Made by a program: the position numbers and the translations under genes
Shown here: positions 17,288-27,187 of the stretch, one piece after another
Position numbering within the stretch: the first letter of the stretch is position 1
Layout of the letters: every line of letters begins with the position of its first letter
The notes under the pieces: generated by a model
Database searches by the model: none
What the model saw: only the letters and a program-made list of their open reading frames with translations
What the model was told of the DNA's origin: nothing
NCBI RefSeq assembly: GCF_030538755.1
Contig: NZ_JAUNTJ010000002.1
Coordinates: 124,001 to 188,000, forward strand
Origin: Paracoccus sp. (in: a-proteobacteria)
GTDB taxonomy: Bacteria > Pseudomonadota > Alphaproteobacteria > Rhodobacterales > Rhodobacteraceae
Direction: 5' to 3'
Length of the DNA: 64,000 nt

Positions 17288-17955
17288 TGATCTTTGCCGC
17301 CGGTCTGGGCACCCGGATGCGCCCCCTGACCGAGACCCGCCCCAAGCCGCTGATCCATGTCGGCGGGCAGACTCTGCTGGATCGCGCCATCGCGCTGGGG
17401 CGCGCGGGCGGGGCGCGGCGGGTGGTGGTGAACACGCATTATCTGGCGCGGATGATCGCGGATCATCTGGCGGGCAGTGATGTGGCCATCAGCCATGAAC
17501 CCGGCCCGGTGCTGGAAACCGGCGGCGGGCTGCGGCAGGCGCTGCCTCTGCTTGGGGCAGGGCAGGGCGCGGTGCTGACACTGAACCCCGATGTGGTCTG
17601 GACCGGCGCGAATCCGGTGGCGGGCCTGCGCGCGGCATGGGACGGGGCGCGGATGGATGCGCTGCTGATGCTGGTGCCGCTGGCCCGTGCGACGGCGCGC
17701 ACCGGCGGCGGCGATTTCGCGCAGGATGACGCGGGCCGGATCGGCCGGGGCGGCGATCTGGTCTATGGCGGCGCGCAGATCATCAACCCGGCCCTGCTGG
17801 AGACGATCCCCGAGGCGGCGTTTTCGCTGAACCGCTGCTGGGATGCGGCTATCGCGCGGGGCCGCGCCTTTGGCCTGATCCACCCCGGCGGCTGGTGCGA
17901 CGTGGGCCGCCCCGACACCATCCCTCTGGCCGAAGCCTTGCTGGCCAATGGCTGA
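17272..17955 (+). CDS. murU: MurNAc-1-phosphate uridylyltransferase
   Basis: A 227-residue NTP-transferase with the nucleotide-binding signature IFAAGLGTRMRPLT and the lysine of RPKPLIHVGG near the N-terminus, plus TLNPDVVW and GGWCDVGRPD. It is predicted to make UDP-MurNAc from MurNAc-1-phosphate and UTP. It overlaps the AmgK-containing gene by 16 bp and AddB by 8 bp, so all are probably one transcript. It could otherwise be a general sugar-phosphate nucleotidyltransferase, but gene order favours MurU. Confidence 0.88.
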   Translation: MPDALMIFAAGLGTRMRPLTETRPKPLIHVGGQTLLDRAIALGRAGGARRVVVNTHYLARMIADHLAGSDVAISHEPGPVLETGGGLRQALPLLGAGQGAVLTLNPDVVWTGANPVAGLRAAWDGARMDALLMLVPLARATARTGGGDFAQDDAGRIGRGGDLVYGGAQIINPALLETIPEAAFSLNRCWDAAIARGRAFGLIHPGGWCDVGRPDTIPLAEALLANG

Positions 17956-20896
17956 CGTATGGGACAGCGGCGTGTTCGGCCTGCCCTGCGGGGTGGATTT
18001 CGGCGCTGCCTTTGTGCGCGGCTATGATGCCCGCACCGCCCATCTGCCGCCCGAGGTGCAGGCGCGGATCACCGTCTGGGTCAACTCGGGCCGGACGCTG
18101 GGCGCGCTGAGCCGGGCCTTTGCCGCTGGCCCGGCGCGCCTGCTGCCGCGCCTGCGGCTGGTCACGGATCTGGGCGCGGGCGATGGCGTGGTGGCCGCGC
18201 CTCTGGCCCGGCGGATGCAACTGGCGCGGCTGATCGACGGGCTGATCGCGGCGCGGCCCGAACTGGGGCACGGCCAGTCGATCCCGCGTCTGGCGCAATC
18301 GCTGTCGGAACTGATGACCGAAATGCAGCGCGAAGGCTGCCCGCCCGAGGCGCTGGACCGGATCGAAGCGGGCGACCATGCCCGCCACTGGCAAAACGCG
18401 CTGGAGTTTCTGCGCATCGCCGCCCGGTTTCACCTGAACGCCCCGGCGCTGGATCGCGCTGCCCTGCAACGGGCGGCGGCGGAACGGCTGGCGGCGGATT
18501 GGGCCAGCGGGCAGGGCCTGCCCGACGCGCCGGTGATCGTGGCCGGGTCCACCGGCTCGCACGGGGGGACGCGGGCCTTCATGCAGGCGGTGGCGCGGTT
18601 GCCGATGGGGGCGGTGGTGCTGCCGGGCTATGACTTTGACCAGCCCGAGGCGATCTGGGACGGGCTGGACGCGCCGGGGGCCGAGGATCACCCGCAGGCG
18701 CGCTTTGCCGCGTTGCGCGCGGCGGGGCCGGTGCGCCCGTGGGACGGCACGCCCGCGCCCGATCCGGCGCGCAACCGGCTGGTGTCGCTGGCGCTGCGGC
18801 CCGCGCCGGTGACGGATCAGTGGATCGCCGATGGCCCCGGCCTTGGCGACCTGCGCCCCTCGACCGTGGGGCTGACCCTGATCGAGGCCGACCAGCCCGG
18901 CACCGAGGCCGCCGCCATCGCCGCCCTGATCCGGGCCGAGCTGGAACAGGATCGCGGTGTGACGCTGATCGCCGCCGACCGGGGGCTGACGCGGCGGGTC
19001 ACGGCGGCGCTGGACCGCTGGCAGATCATCCCGGATGACAGCGCCGGGCGGCCCTTGCCGCTGTCGCCCGCCGGGCTGTTGCTGCGGATGCTGGCCGATC
19101 TGCCGGGGCAGGCGATCACCGCCGACCGGCTGATCGCCATTCTGAAACACCCGCTGGTGGCCACCGGATCGGCGGCTCTGCCGCGCAATCAGGCGCTGTT
19201 GCAGATCCGCGATCTGGAACAAAGCCTGCGCCGCCATGGCCCGGCCTTTCCCGATGGCGCGGCGCTGCGGCGATGGGCGCGGGGCCGGGGGGGCGATGAC
19301 CGGCGCGTCTTTGCCGACTGGCTGGCGGCGCTGCTGGATGGCCCGCTGGCGGGCTTGGCCGATGACCGCGACCCGCAGCCGGTTGGCGCGCGGCTGGCGG
19401 CGCTGCGCGATCTGGCGCAGGGCTTTGCCGCCGGGCCGCAGGGCGATGCGGAACAATCGCGGCTGTGGCAGGAACAGCAGGGTGCGCTGACCCGCGCGGT
19501 GCTGGACAATCTGGCCGCCCATGCCGGTGACGCGCCACCGATGAGTGCCCGTGATTTCGCCGAACTGCTGCACGAGGAAATGCAGCCGCTGGCCCTGCGC
19601 GCCGATCCGGGTGCCGATCCCCGCGTCCGCATCCGAGGCCCGCGCGAGGCGCGCACGGAATCGCATGGCACCGTCATTCTGGCCGGGCTGAACGAAGGCG
19701 GCTGGCCGCAGCCCGCCCAACCCGATCCGTGGCTGTCGCGGCCCATGCGGCTGGCGGCGGGGCTGACGCTGCCGGAACGGCAGATCGGGCTGGCCGCGCA
19801 TGACTTTCAACAGGGGATCGCCGCCGACCGGGTGATCCTGACCCGCGCGCGGCGTGATGCCGATGCGGAAACCATCCCCTCGCGCTGGCTGAACCGGCTG
19901 ATGAATCTGATGAAGGGCCTGCCCGATCAGCACGGGCCGGATGCGCTGGAGGCAATGCGTGACCGGGGCGCGCATTGGCTGGCCCTGGCCGAGGCTCTGG
20001 CCGCGCCGCAGGTCAAACCGCCGCCCGCGCCCCGCCCCGCGCCGATCCCGCCGCCGCCTGCTTTGCACGAATTGCCGGTGACGGATATCGCCACGCTGAT
20101 CCGCGATCCTTACGCGATCTATGCCCGCCGGGTGCTGCGGCTGCGCCCGCTGGACCCGCTGCACTCTGGCCCGGATGCGGCGCTGCGCGGGCAGGTGCTG
20201 CATCAGATCGTGGAACAGATGCTGAAGGAAACGCCCGACCCCGCCGCAGGCCCCGATGCGCTGGCCGCGCGGCTGGCCGATATTGCCGCCGGGGTTCTGG
20301 CGCAGCAGGTGCCATGGCCCGCCGCCCGTGCCTTTTGGCAGGCCCGCATCGCGCGGATCGCGGGCCAGATCGCCGCCGATGAGCTGGCACGGCGCGCGGC
20401 AGGCGATGCGCCCGTGGTGATCGAGACGCAGGGCCGCGCACAACTGGCCGGGCTGGGCTTTACCCTGACCGCCCGCCCCGACCGGATCGACCGCACCGAG
20501 GATGGCCACATCCGCGTTTATGATTACAAATCCGGTACGCCGCCCAGCCAGAAACAGGTCAATGCCTTTGACAAGCAACTGCCGCTGACGGCGGCGCTGG
20601 TCGCGCAGGGCGGCTTTGACCCGCTGGGGCAGGCGGATGTGGCGGGCATCGCCTATATCCAGCTTGGCGGCAGCGGCGAAACCCATCCGCGCGATCTGCC
20701 CGATCCGGGGCAGACATGGGATCGCTTTGTCGATCTGATCGCGGGCTATCTGTCGGGGGCGGTGGCCTTTACCGCCTTGCGCGCGCCGGAATTGCGCGAT
20801 GAAACCGGCGATTACGCACATCTGGCGCGGTTTGGCGAATGGGATCTGACCACCGACCCACGGCCCGAGCAGGTGGGGGATCACCACGATGGATGA
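17948..20896 (+). CDS. addB: Double-strand break repair protein AddB
   Basis: A 982-residue AddB of the alphaproteobacterial type, the partner of AddA in the helicase-nuclease that processes broken DNA ends for RecA. The N-terminal half is the inactivated helicase-like scaffold (VIVAGSTGSHGGTRAF). The C-terminus carries a RecB-family PD-(D/E)XK nuclease core, seen as ELPVTDIATLIRDPYAIYAR, RGQVLHQIVE and VYDYKSG. It overlaps addA by 8 bp. Confidence 0.93.
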   Translation: MADVWDSGVFGLPCGVDFGAAFVRGYDARTAHLPPEVQARITVWVNSGRTLGALSRAFAAGPARLLPRLRLVTDLGAGDGVVAAPLARRMQLARLIDGLIAARPELGHGQSIPRLAQSLSELMTEMQREGCPPEALDRIEAGDHARHWQNALEFLRIAARFHLNAPALDRAALQRAAAERLAADWASGQGLPDAPVIVAGSTGSHGGTRAFMQAVARLPMGAVVLPGYDFDQPEAIWDGLDAPGAEDHPQARFAALRAAGPVRPWDGTPAPDPARNRLVSLALRPAPVTDQWIADGPGLGDLRPSTVGLTLIEADQPGTEAAAIAALIRAELEQDRGVTLIAADRGLTRRVTAALDRWQIIPDDSAGRPLPLSPAGLLLRMLADLPGQAITADRLIAILKHPLVATGSAALPRNQALLQIRDLEQSLRRHGPAFPDGAALRRWARGRGGDDRRVFADWLAALLDGPLAGLADDRDPQPVGARLAALRDLAQGFAAGPQGDAEQSRLWQEQQGALTRAVLDNLAAHAGDAPPMSARDFAELLHEEMQPLALRADPGADPRVRIRGPREARTESHGTVILAGLNEGGWPQPAQPDPWLSRPMRLAAGLTLPERQIGLAAHDFQQGIAADRVILTRARRDADAETIPSRWLNRLMNLMKGLPDQHGPDALEAMRDRGAHWLALAEALAAPQVKPPPAPRPAPIPPPPALHELPVTDIATLIRDPYAIYARRVLRLRPLDPLHSGPDAALRGQVLHQIVEQMLKETPDPAAGPDALAARLADIAAGVLAQQVPWPAARAFWQARIARIAGQIAADELARRAAGDAPVVIETQGRAQLAGLGFTLTARPDRIDRTEDGHIRVYDYKSGTPPSQKQVNAFDKQLPLTAALVAQGGFDPLGQADVAGIAYIQLGGSGETHPRDLPDPGQTWDRFVDLIAGYLSGAVAFTALRAPELRDETGDYAHLARFGEWDLTTDPRPEQVGDHHDG

Positions 20897-23800
20897 GGCG
20901 ACCCGTAACCAGATCGAGGCCGCTGATCCGGCGCGATCCACCTGGCTGACGGCCAATGCCGGTTCGGGCAAAACGCGGGTGCTGACCAATCGCGTCGCCC
21001 GCCTGCTGCTGCGCGGGGCGGCGCCTGAACGCATTCTGTGCCTGACCTATACCAAGGCTGCCGCAACCGAGATGCAGAACCGCCTGCTGGGCACCTTGGG
21101 GCAATGGGCGATGCTGCCGCCCGACGATCTGCGCCACGCGCTGGCCAATCTGGGCGAGGGCGGCATTCCCGATCTGGCGCAGGCCCGCCGCCTGTTTGCC
21201 CGTGCGATCGAAACGCCGGGCGGGTTAAAGGTGCAGACGATCCATTCCTTTTGTGCTGGCGTGTTGCGGCGCTTTCCGCTGGAGGCCGGGGTGCCGCTGG
21301 GCTTTACCGAGCTGGACGACCGCACCGCCGCCGTGCTGCGGGCCGAGATCGTCGATCAGATGGCGGCTGCGGGCGATCCGGTCATCGCCGATCTGACCGC
21401 ACTGGAATCAGGCGACCGGCTGGATGGCTTTCTGGCCGGGCTGGCAGCCGATGATTTCGCCGCGCCACCCGACCCGGCGGCGATCTGGGCCGCGCTGGAC
21501 TTGCAACCGGGGCTGACGGCGGATGACCTGCTGGCCGGTGTGTTTCTGGGGGCCGAGGGCGATCTGGCCGCTGCGCTGATCCCGGTGCTGCGTGGCAGCG
21601 GGACAACTGATAACAAGCTGGCCGATGCGCTGGCCGCCACCCGCTGGGATGCGCCGGGCCTGCCCGATCTGGCGCGGCTGTGCGGGGCGCTGTTGACCGG
21701 CGGGGGGGCCAGGGAACCCTTCACCGCGAAAATCGGCACCATCCCGACCAAGGCGATCCGCAACGGCCCTGCCGCGCCTTATATGGACGCGCTGGACAAC
21801 CTGATGCGCCGCGTCGAGGCGGCCCGCGCGCCGATGCTGGGCCTGACGGCGGCGCAGCGCAGCCTGCAACTGCACCGCTTTGCCCATGCCTTCACCCGCC
21901 GCTATACCGCCGCCAAGCTGCGCCACGGCTGGCTGGATTTCGACGACCTGATCGGGCGCACGGGTCGGCTGCTGTCTGATCCGGCGATGGCGCTGTGGGT
22001 GTTGTGGCGGCTGGATGGCGGCATCGACCATATTCTGGTGGACGAGGCGCAGGACACCAGCCCCGGCCAATGGCAGGTGATCCGCCGCCTGACCACCGAA
22101 TTCACCAGCGGGCAGGGCGCGCGCGATACCGCGCGCACGCTGTTCGTGGTGGGCGATCCGAAACAGTCGATCTATTCCTTTCAGGGGGCCGATATTGCGG
22201 TGTTCGAAACCGTCCGCGACCAGTTCGGGGCCGAGTTTCAGGCCGTGCAGGCCCCGATGGCCGAACGGGTGCTGGCGCATTCGTTCCGGTCCTCGCCCGC
22301 GGTGCTGCGGCTGGTCGATGCGGTGTTCGCGGGCGGTGCGGCGCAGGGCTTGGGCGGGCCGCCCGACCACCGCGCCTTTCACGCGGCTGTGCCGGGGCGG
22401 GTGGACATCTGGCCCCCCCTGCCCAAGCCGGATGCCCCGGATGCGGGCGAATGGTGGCAGCCTGTCGATCAGCCGGGCGTGGATGATGCCGACACCACGC
22501 TGGCCCGCGCCATCGCCCGCCAGATCAAGGCGATGCACGGCACGCCGTTCCATTCCGTCCGCCACGGCGCGGTGCGGCGGCTGGACTGGGGCGATTTTCT
22601 GATCCTCGTGCAGCGGCGCTCGGACCTGTTCGGCGCGATCATCGCCGCCTGCAAGGCCGAGGGCCTGCCCATTGCCGGGGCCGACCGGCTCAAGCTGGCC
22701 GCCGAGCTGGCCGTGCGCGACATCCGCGCCGTGCTGTCGGTGCTGGCCACGCCGGAAGATGACCTGTCGCTGGCCTCTGCGCTGAAATCGCCGCTGTTCG
22801 GGCTGTCCGAAGATGAATTGTATCGCCTTGCCGCCGGGCGTCCCGGCTATCTGATGCAGGCGCTGCGGGCCTCGGGCCATATGCAGCCGCAGATGGTGCT
22901 GAACGATCTGGCCGGGCAAGCGGATTTCCTGCGCCCCTATGACCTGATCGCGCGGCTGCTGATCCGCCACGGTGGCCGCGCCCGCCTGATCGCCCGCCTT
23001 GGCCCCGAAGCACAAGAAGGCATCGACGAGCTGATGTCGCAGGCCTTGGCCTATGAGACGGTGGAAACGCCCTCGCTGACCGGGTTCCTGACATGGCTGT
23101 CGGGCGATGATGTCGAGGTGCGCCGACAGGTCGCCGGCAGCGGCGGCGGGCTGATCCGGGTGATGACGGTGCATGGCGCCAAGGGGCTGGAGGCCCCGGT
23201 GGTGATCCTGCCCGACACGGCAAAGCGGCGCAAGAATGCGAAAACCGCACCGATCCGGGTCGGCGACCTGACGCTTTGGCGCGGGGCCAGGGCCGACCGC
23301 CCGCCGCCGATGGACCAGACCGCTCAGGCCGAGGAACAGGCGGGCGATCAGGAACGCCGCCGCCTGCTGTATGTGGCGCTGACCCGTGCCGAAAGCTGGC
23401 TGATCGTGGCGGCGGCGGGTGATACCGGCGCGGGGCTGGACAGTTGGCACGCGCTGGTGGCCCAAGGCGCGGCGCAGGCCGGGCTGGATACCGCCCCGCT
23501 GAAGGTGGCGGGCATCGGCACCGGACAGCGGTTGTCCTTTGGCGACTGGCCGGGCGACGTGCCTAAGGAAAAGGACAAGGACGAACCGCGCCAGCCCGTT
23601 GCCGTGCCGCCTTGGGCCGATGCCGTGCCGCCCCGCGCAACTCCGCCGCCCCTGCCTGTGGCGGCGACGGCGCTTGGCGGGGCCAAGGCCATCGGCGGGG
23701 CAGGGGGCGATGATCCGGCGGCGGCGATGCTGTATGGCACCCGGCTGCACCTGCTGCTGGAACATCTGCCCGCCCTGCCACCCGAGGATCGGCCCGGCAC

Positions 23801-24272
23801 CGCCCGCGCCTTGCTGGCCGGAGCCGAGGGCGGCCTGCCCGCAGATGCCGAACTGACCGCCCTGTTGGCCGAGGCCGAGGCGGTGCTGACCGCCCCCGAT
23901 CTGGCAGCGGTGATGCAGCCCGCCCCCGGCGATACCGTGCTGACCGAGGTGGCGCTGACCGCGCCGCTGAACTGGGCGGTGCTAAACGGCGCGCCGCTGT
24001 CGGGCACCATCGACCGGCTGATCGTCGGGTCCGAGCGGGTGCTGGCGGTGGATTACAAATCCAACGCCGTGGTGCCCGCCAGCCCCGATGCCGTGCCAGA
24101 CGGCATTCTGCGCCAGATGGCCGCCTATCGCGCCGCGCTGCGCCTGATCTGGCCGGGCCGCCGGGTCGAAAGCGCCATCCTGTGGACGGCTGACCGCAGC
24201 CTGATGCCGCTGCCCGACGCGCTGCTGGACCGGGTGCAGGCGGGCCTTGACCCGGCGGGGACGCATACATAG
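20889..24272 (+). CDS. addA: Double-strand break repair helicase-nuclease AddA
   Basis: A 1127-residue UvrD/Rep-type helicase with Walker A NAGSGKT (23-29), the superfamily-1 motifs [25 protein letters not shown] and [15 protein letters not shown], the C-terminal [16 protein letters not shown] and [12 protein letters not shown], and a RecB-like nuclease domain ending in [12 protein letters not shown]. With AddB it resects double-strand ends. The overlap with addB and the full motif set make this a confident call. Confidence 0.95.
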   Translation: MDEATRNQIEAADPARSTWLTANAGSGKTRVLTNRVARLLLRGAAPERILCLTYTKAAATEMQNRLLGTLGQWAMLPPDDLRHALANLGEGGIPDLAQARRLFARAIETPGGLKVQTIHSFCAGVLRRFPLEAGVPLGFTELDDRTAAVLRAEIVDQMAAAGDPVIADLTALESGDRLDGFLAGLAADDFAAPPDPAAIWAALDLQPGLTADDLLAGVFLGAEGDLAAALIPVLRGSGTTDNKLADALAATRWDAPGLPDLARLCGALLTGGGAREPFTAKIGTIPTKAIRNGPAAPYMDALDNLMRRVEAARAPMLGLTAAQRSLQLHRFAHAFTRRYTAAKLRHGWLDFDDLIGRTGRLLSDPAMALWVLWRLDGGIDHILVDEAQDTSPGQWQVIRRLTTEFTSGQGARDTARTLFVVGDPKQSIYSFQGADIAVFETVRDQFGAEFQAVQAPMAERVLAHSFRSSPAVLRLVDAVFAGGAAQGLGGPPDHRAFHAAVPGRVDIWPPLPKPDAPDAGEWWQPVDQPGVDDADTTLARAIARQIKAMHGTPFHSVRHGAVRRLDWGDFLILVQRRSDLFGAIIAACKAEGLPIAGADRLKLAAELAVRDIRAVLSVLATPEDDLSLASALKSPLFGLSEDELYRLAAGRPGYLMQALRASGHMQPQMVLNDLAGQADFLRPYDLIARLLIRHGGRARLIARLGPEAQEGIDELMSQALAYETVETPSLTGFLTWLSGDDVEVRRQVAGSGGGLIRVMTVHGAKGLEAPVVILPDTAKRRKNAKTAPIRVGDLTLWRGARADRPPPMDQTAQAEEQAGDQERRRLLYVALTRAESWLIVAAAGDTGAGLDSWHALVAQGAAQAGLDTAPLKVAGIGTGQRLSFGDWPGDVPKEKDKDEPRQPVAVPPWADAVPPRATPPPLPVAATALGGAKAIGGAGGDDPAAAMLYGTRLHLLLEHLPALPPEDRPGTARALLAGAEGGLPADAELTALLAEAEAVLTAPDLAAVMQPAPGDTVLTEVALTAPLNWAVLNGAPLSGTIDRLIVGSERVLAVDYKSNAVVPASPDAVPDGILRQMAAYRAALRLIWPGRRVESAILWTADRSLMPLPDALLDRVQAGLDPAGTHT

Positions 24273-24334
24273 CTGTCACCCGAACCCATCACGCCGGGCC
24301 ATATGCCCCGCACCCGATATGCAAGGAGATTCCG

Positions 24335-24655
24335 ATGGCCACTCAACCCGTCAGCGACGCCGAATTCGACGCGCAGGTCCGTCAGGCCGATACCCCGGTT
24401 CTGGTCGATTTCTGGGCCGAATGGTGCGGCCCGTGCAAACAGATCGGCCCGGCGCTGGAAGAACTGTCCGATGAATTCGCCGGCAAGATCAAGATCGTCA
24501 AGGTGAACGTGGACGAAAACCCCGACACCGCCGCCGGTCTGGGCGTGCGCGGCATCCCGGCGCTATTCATGTTCAAGGACGGTGAAGTGGTCTCGAACCG
24601 CATGGGCGCCGCCCCCAAGGCCGCGCTGAAAGCGTGGATCGAGGAATCGGTCTGA
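24335..24655 (+). CDS. trxA: Thioredoxin 1
   Basis: A 106-residue classical thioredoxin: [13 protein letters not shown] with redox cysteines Cys31 and Cys34, and the cis-proline segment [11 protein letters not shown]. It reduces cytoplasmic disulphides. An AAGGAG ribosome-binding site precedes the ATG. It lies 62 nt after addA and is followed by two hairpins that probably end the transcript. Confidence 0.96.
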   Translation: MATQPVSDAEFDAQVRQADTPVLVDFWAEWCGPCKQIGPALEELSDEFAGKIKIVKVNVDENPDTAAGLGVRGIPALFMFKDGEVVSNRMGAAPKAALKAWIEESV

Positions 24656-24662
24656 CCTTGCC

Positions 24663-24687
24663 GGGCGCAGCCTGACAGGTTGCGCCC
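24663..24687 (+). terminator. Hairpin downstream of trxA
   Basis: GGGCGCA (24663-24669) pairs with TGCGCCC (24681-24687) with an 11-nt loop and is followed by AAAGG rather than a T-run. It is immediately followed by the palindromic repeat, so the two probably act together at the trxA 3' end. Confidence 0.45.
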
Positions 24688-24748
24688 AAAGGCCGGGGGT
24701 TTCACACCCCCGGACCCCCGTGGGATATTTTTAAGACCAAAGATGAGG
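24683..24748 (+). repeat. 66-bp palindromic dispersed repeat, copy A (terminator-like)
   Basis: The core stem is CCGGGGGT (24693-24700) with ACCCCCGG (24706-24713), then ACCCCCGTGGGATATTTTT and GACCAAAGATGAGG. It is identical to the copy at 52871-52936 over 66 bp except for two bases after the T-run. It lies downstream of trxA on the coding strand. The stem plus T-run suggests rho-independent termination. Confidence 0.8.
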
Positions 24749-24798
24749 CGCGCTTTGCGTCTTGGATGGGGTGGGTTGTAAAAACCGGCGCCAGCCGC

Positions 24799-24819
24799 TT
24801 CCTGTTTGTTTAAATACGC
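24799..24819. repeat. Half-copy of a second repeat (TTCCTGTTTG / AAATACGC)
   Basis: TTCCTGTTTG (24799-24808) followed by AAATACGC (24812-24819) matches the right arm of the long inverted repeat at 57859-57910. Here the left arm is missing. It lies between trxA and the convergent capsule-like gene. Confidence 0.6.
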
Positions 24820-24856
24820 ATCTTCGGGCGAGGCCGTGATGGTTGTTGAGCGACCG

Positions 24857-25756
24857 TCATCCGATTGGCATTCCACGCTGCCGCAGTGCAGTCAGAATGC
24901 GGGTCTGCGCGTCGTTTGCCATCATGTCCAGTGATTGCTGGCGCAGGAACCAGTCCAGATAGCGGGCAAAGGGGGGGCGGTGATCTGCGGCAAGGCGCAG
25001 GGCTTGCTCTGTTCCCAGATCAGCCACGTTCAGCGCGATATGGTGGAAATCTACCTGTGCGAACAGCACGGCGGGTTTGCCGAGGATAAAGCCGTCAAAG
25101 GCAACCGCGCTGTTCATCGTTGCGACAAAGGTGCAGTTGCGCAGCAGGTCGTGGGAGTTGCCGCCGATGGTCAGGTTCGGGTGCCTTATGGTCAGCGCGG
25201 TCAGGGCGGCGTGGTCATCGGCGTCGTAAAGCTCGCGCGGGTGCAGCGTCGCTATGCAGGGCCGTCCGGTTTGCGCAACGGTGGCCACCATATCGACCGG
25301 AGCCATGGTCTGAAACGACCGCTGCCGCCGGATCTGGCCTTGCAGCGGGATCAGCACATGGTCGCCGCGTATTGGCGCGGGGCCGGGCAGCACGCGCCGC
25401 GCCAGCCGGGCGGCGAAATCGCGGGCGGCGGGGCCGTCGATCGTGCCGGGCCGGAACTGTGCCTGCGCCACCGGCCAGCGCCAGCGTTCGGCCATCGCCT
25501 CGATGCGCCAGAACGGGTAATGATAGGCCAGTCGCAGGGTCAGCGCCCGGTCATGCGTGGGTTTGGCCATGTGATACAGCGCCCATCCCGGCAGATCGTG
25601 GGCCTGCGCCATGGCGGCCTGTGTCAGCGCCATCACCTCAAGCCGCCATCCCGCGCTGTGCAAGGCCGCGGCCAGCCGGTTTGCTACGCCCAGCTTGCCC
25701 GCCTGGGCGGTGGTCAGCAGCGGCTGATGCAGGTAAAGGCGCAGAACGTGATCCAT
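24857..25756 (-). CDS. Capsule-polysaccharide-synthesis-like protein
   Basis: A 299-residue cytoplasmic protein, no signal peptide. The C-terminal half has the pattern of capsular polysaccharide synthesis/export proteins (KpsS/KpsC-like fold): [15 protein letters not shown], then [20 protein letters not shown], which parallels the family's NSTVGLEALLxGKPV motif. It may be a glycosyltransferase or capsule-associated protein acting on a surface polysaccharide. The start [12 protein letters not shown] is chosen over a longer form that would run toward the hslV start. No other capsule genes are nearby, so function is tentative. Confidence 0.6.
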   Translation of the reverse strand: MDHVLRLYLHQPLLTTAQAGKLGVANRLAAALHSAGWRLEVMALTQAAMAQAHDLPGWALYHMAKPTHDRALTLRLAYHYPFWRIEAMAERWRWPVAQAQFRPGTIDGPAARDFAARLARRVLPGPAPIRGDHVLIPLQGQIRRQRSFQTMAPVDMVATVAQTGRPCIATLHPRELYDADDHAALTALTIRHPNLTIGGNSHDLLRNCTFVATMNSAVAFDGFILGKPAVLFAQVDFHHIALNVADLGTEQALRLAADHRPPFARYLDWFLRQQSLDMMANDAQTRILTALRQRGMPIG

Positions 25757-25838
25757 CGCCCCTGCCTTTAGGCCCCGGCCCGCGCCTTGCGCAAGCGGTC
25801 GCCCGCCCATATCTGACCGCAAACGACAGGAGTTCAGC

Positions 25839-26393
25839 ATGTCCGAAGACAAATTCCCCGGTTGGCACGGCACCACCATTCTGGCGGTGCGGCGCGGCGG
25901 GCGCGTGGTGGTGGCGGGTGATGGTCAGGTCAGCGTCGGCCAGACCGTGATGAAGGGCACTGCGCGCAAGGTCCGCCGCCTGTTGCCGGGTGGGCGCGAT
26001 GTGGTGGTGGGCTTTGCCGGATCGACGGCGGATGCCTTTACCCTGCTGGAACGGCTGGAAAAAAAGCTCGATGCCGCGCCGGGGCAGTTGCAGCGCGCCT
26101 GTGTCGAACTGGCCAAGGACTGGCGCACCGACAAATATCTGCGCAACCTTGAGGCTATGCTGATCGTCACCGACGGCGATCAGGTCTATGTCGTGACCGG
26201 CGCGGGGGACGTGCTGGAACCTGAACATGATGTGGCGGCGATTGGCTCGGGCGGGAATTATGCGCTGGCTGCCGCGCGGGGGCTGATGGAAACCGATCTG
26301 GACGCCGAGGCGGTGGCCCGTCGTGCGATGGCCATTGCAGCCGACATCTGCGTTTACACCAATGGCAATCTGACGGTCGAGGTGATCGGCTGA
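25839..26393 (+). CDS. hslV: ATP-dependent protease subunit HslV
   Basis: A 184-residue proteasome-beta-like peptidase of the HslVU (ClpQY) protease. The N-terminal threonine nucleophile is Thr12 in HGTTILAVR after propeptide removal, and [14 protein letters not shown] and [20 protein letters not shown] are typical. It forms the double hexamer that docks HslU. SD GACAGGAG precedes the ATG. hslU is 2 kb downstream on the same strand, with two opposite-strand genes in between, so the pair is not a simple operon here. Confidence 0.96.
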   Translation: MSEDKFPGWHGTTILAVRRGGRVVVAGDGQVSVGQTVMKGTARKVRRLLPGGRDVVVGFAGSTADAFTLLERLEKKLDAAPGQLQRACVELAKDWRTDKYLRNLEAMLIVTDGDQVYVVTGAGDVLEPEHDVAAIGSGGNYALAAARGLMETDLDAEAVARRAMAIAADICVYTNGNLTVEVIG

Positions 26394-26418
26394 CACACCG
26401 ACGCACCGACGCGCGGGA

Positions 26419-26440
26419 AAGGGGCCGTGTCAGGCCCCTT
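26419..26440. terminator. Bidirectional terminator hairpin after hslV
   Basis: AAGGGGCC (26419-26426) pairs with GGCCCCTT (26433-26440) around a 6-nt loop, with A-rich and T-containing flanks (GGGAAAGG, CCTTCCTTG). It overlaps the 3' end of the convergent WYL-like gene and probably serves both. Confidence 0.6.
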
Positions 26441-27056
26441 CCTTGTGAACCAGCCCTTGCAGCAATTCCATGCGATCATCGCTGAAATTGCCGGGCAAGA
26501 TTGTCAGGCCCTGCATCGCCCGGACAAAGAACTGGCGATAGTCGCCCGCCTCTGAACACCAGGCCAGCAGCTTGACCCCCTGGGGTGGATGCACCAGCGC
26601 CAGCGGCAGCACGGCGCGTTCGGTTTCCTTGCCCTGCAAGTCGGTATAGCCGAACCGGATGGGCGCGTGATCGCGGATCGCCCGGTGCAGCGCGCCCAGA
26701 TGATGGGGCGCGGCATCGGGCAGATCCAGTTGCTGATCCTGCCAATAGGCGGCGGGGCGCACGTCCAGCTTGCGATAGAGGCGCAACAGCAGCGCCCCTT
26801 CGGGGTCGGTTTCGACCAGCCGCTGCATCGCTGCCCGCGCTGCGGCGGCGTTGACGGGATCGCCGCGATGATCGGCCAGCGCCAGACCGCGCAGGGCGGC
26901 GTCGCGCAGGTCGGGGTCCAGTGCGGGGGCGGCGGCCTGCACCGGCGACAGGCCATGGCCGCCGATCCCGATGGCGGCGGCAACGCCAGCCAGCCGGGAC
27001 GCCAGAGCGCGCCGGGTCAGGGAAACGGTATGGGGCATGTCGCCACGGGGTCGCAT
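26430..27056 (-). CDS. Putatively exported WYL-domain-like protein
   Basis: A 208-residue protein. The C-terminal part (about 115-190) looks like a WYL domain without a DNA-binding helix-turn-helix: LHRAIRDHAPIRFGYTDLQG, ERAVLPLALVHPP, LLAWCSEAGDYRQFFVRAM. The N-terminus reads like a twin-arginine or Sec-type signal: TRRALASRL then a hydrophobic stretch ending PVQAAAPA. The middle, about 50-105, has helical content (DLRDAALRGLALADHRGDP) of unknown role. The start at MRPRGD is favoured by AAAGGA upstream; MPHTV (27038) is possible. WYL domains normally sense ligands inside transcription factors or defence proteins, so an exported version is odd. Function unknown. Confidence 0.6.
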   Translation of the reverse strand: MRPRGDMPHTVSLTRRALASRLAGVAAAIGIGGHGLSPVQAAAPALDPDLRDAALRGLALADHRGDPVNAAAARAAMQRLVETDPEGALLLRLYRKLDVRPAAYWQDQQLDLPDAAPHHLGALHRAIRDHAPIRFGYTDLQGKETERAVLPLALVHPPQGVKLLAWCSEAGDYRQFFVRAMQGLTILPGNFSDDRMELLQGLVHKEGA

Positions 27057-27187
27057 GGGGCGGGTTCCTTTTTGCGGTGATGGTCAGGCGGGTAAACCTG
27101 CGCCATGATCGCGATTCGTTCCAGCTTTGTGGCGGTGCCGACACGGTTCCGGGCGCAACTGATGCGCAACTGCAACGGCAGTCCCGC

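Noticed and set aside
17849..21034. 1061-codon minus-strand frame across murU, addB and addA
   Set aside because: Composition (Arg, Gln, Gly, Pro repeats) and lack of motifs mark it as an antisense shadow of clear genes.
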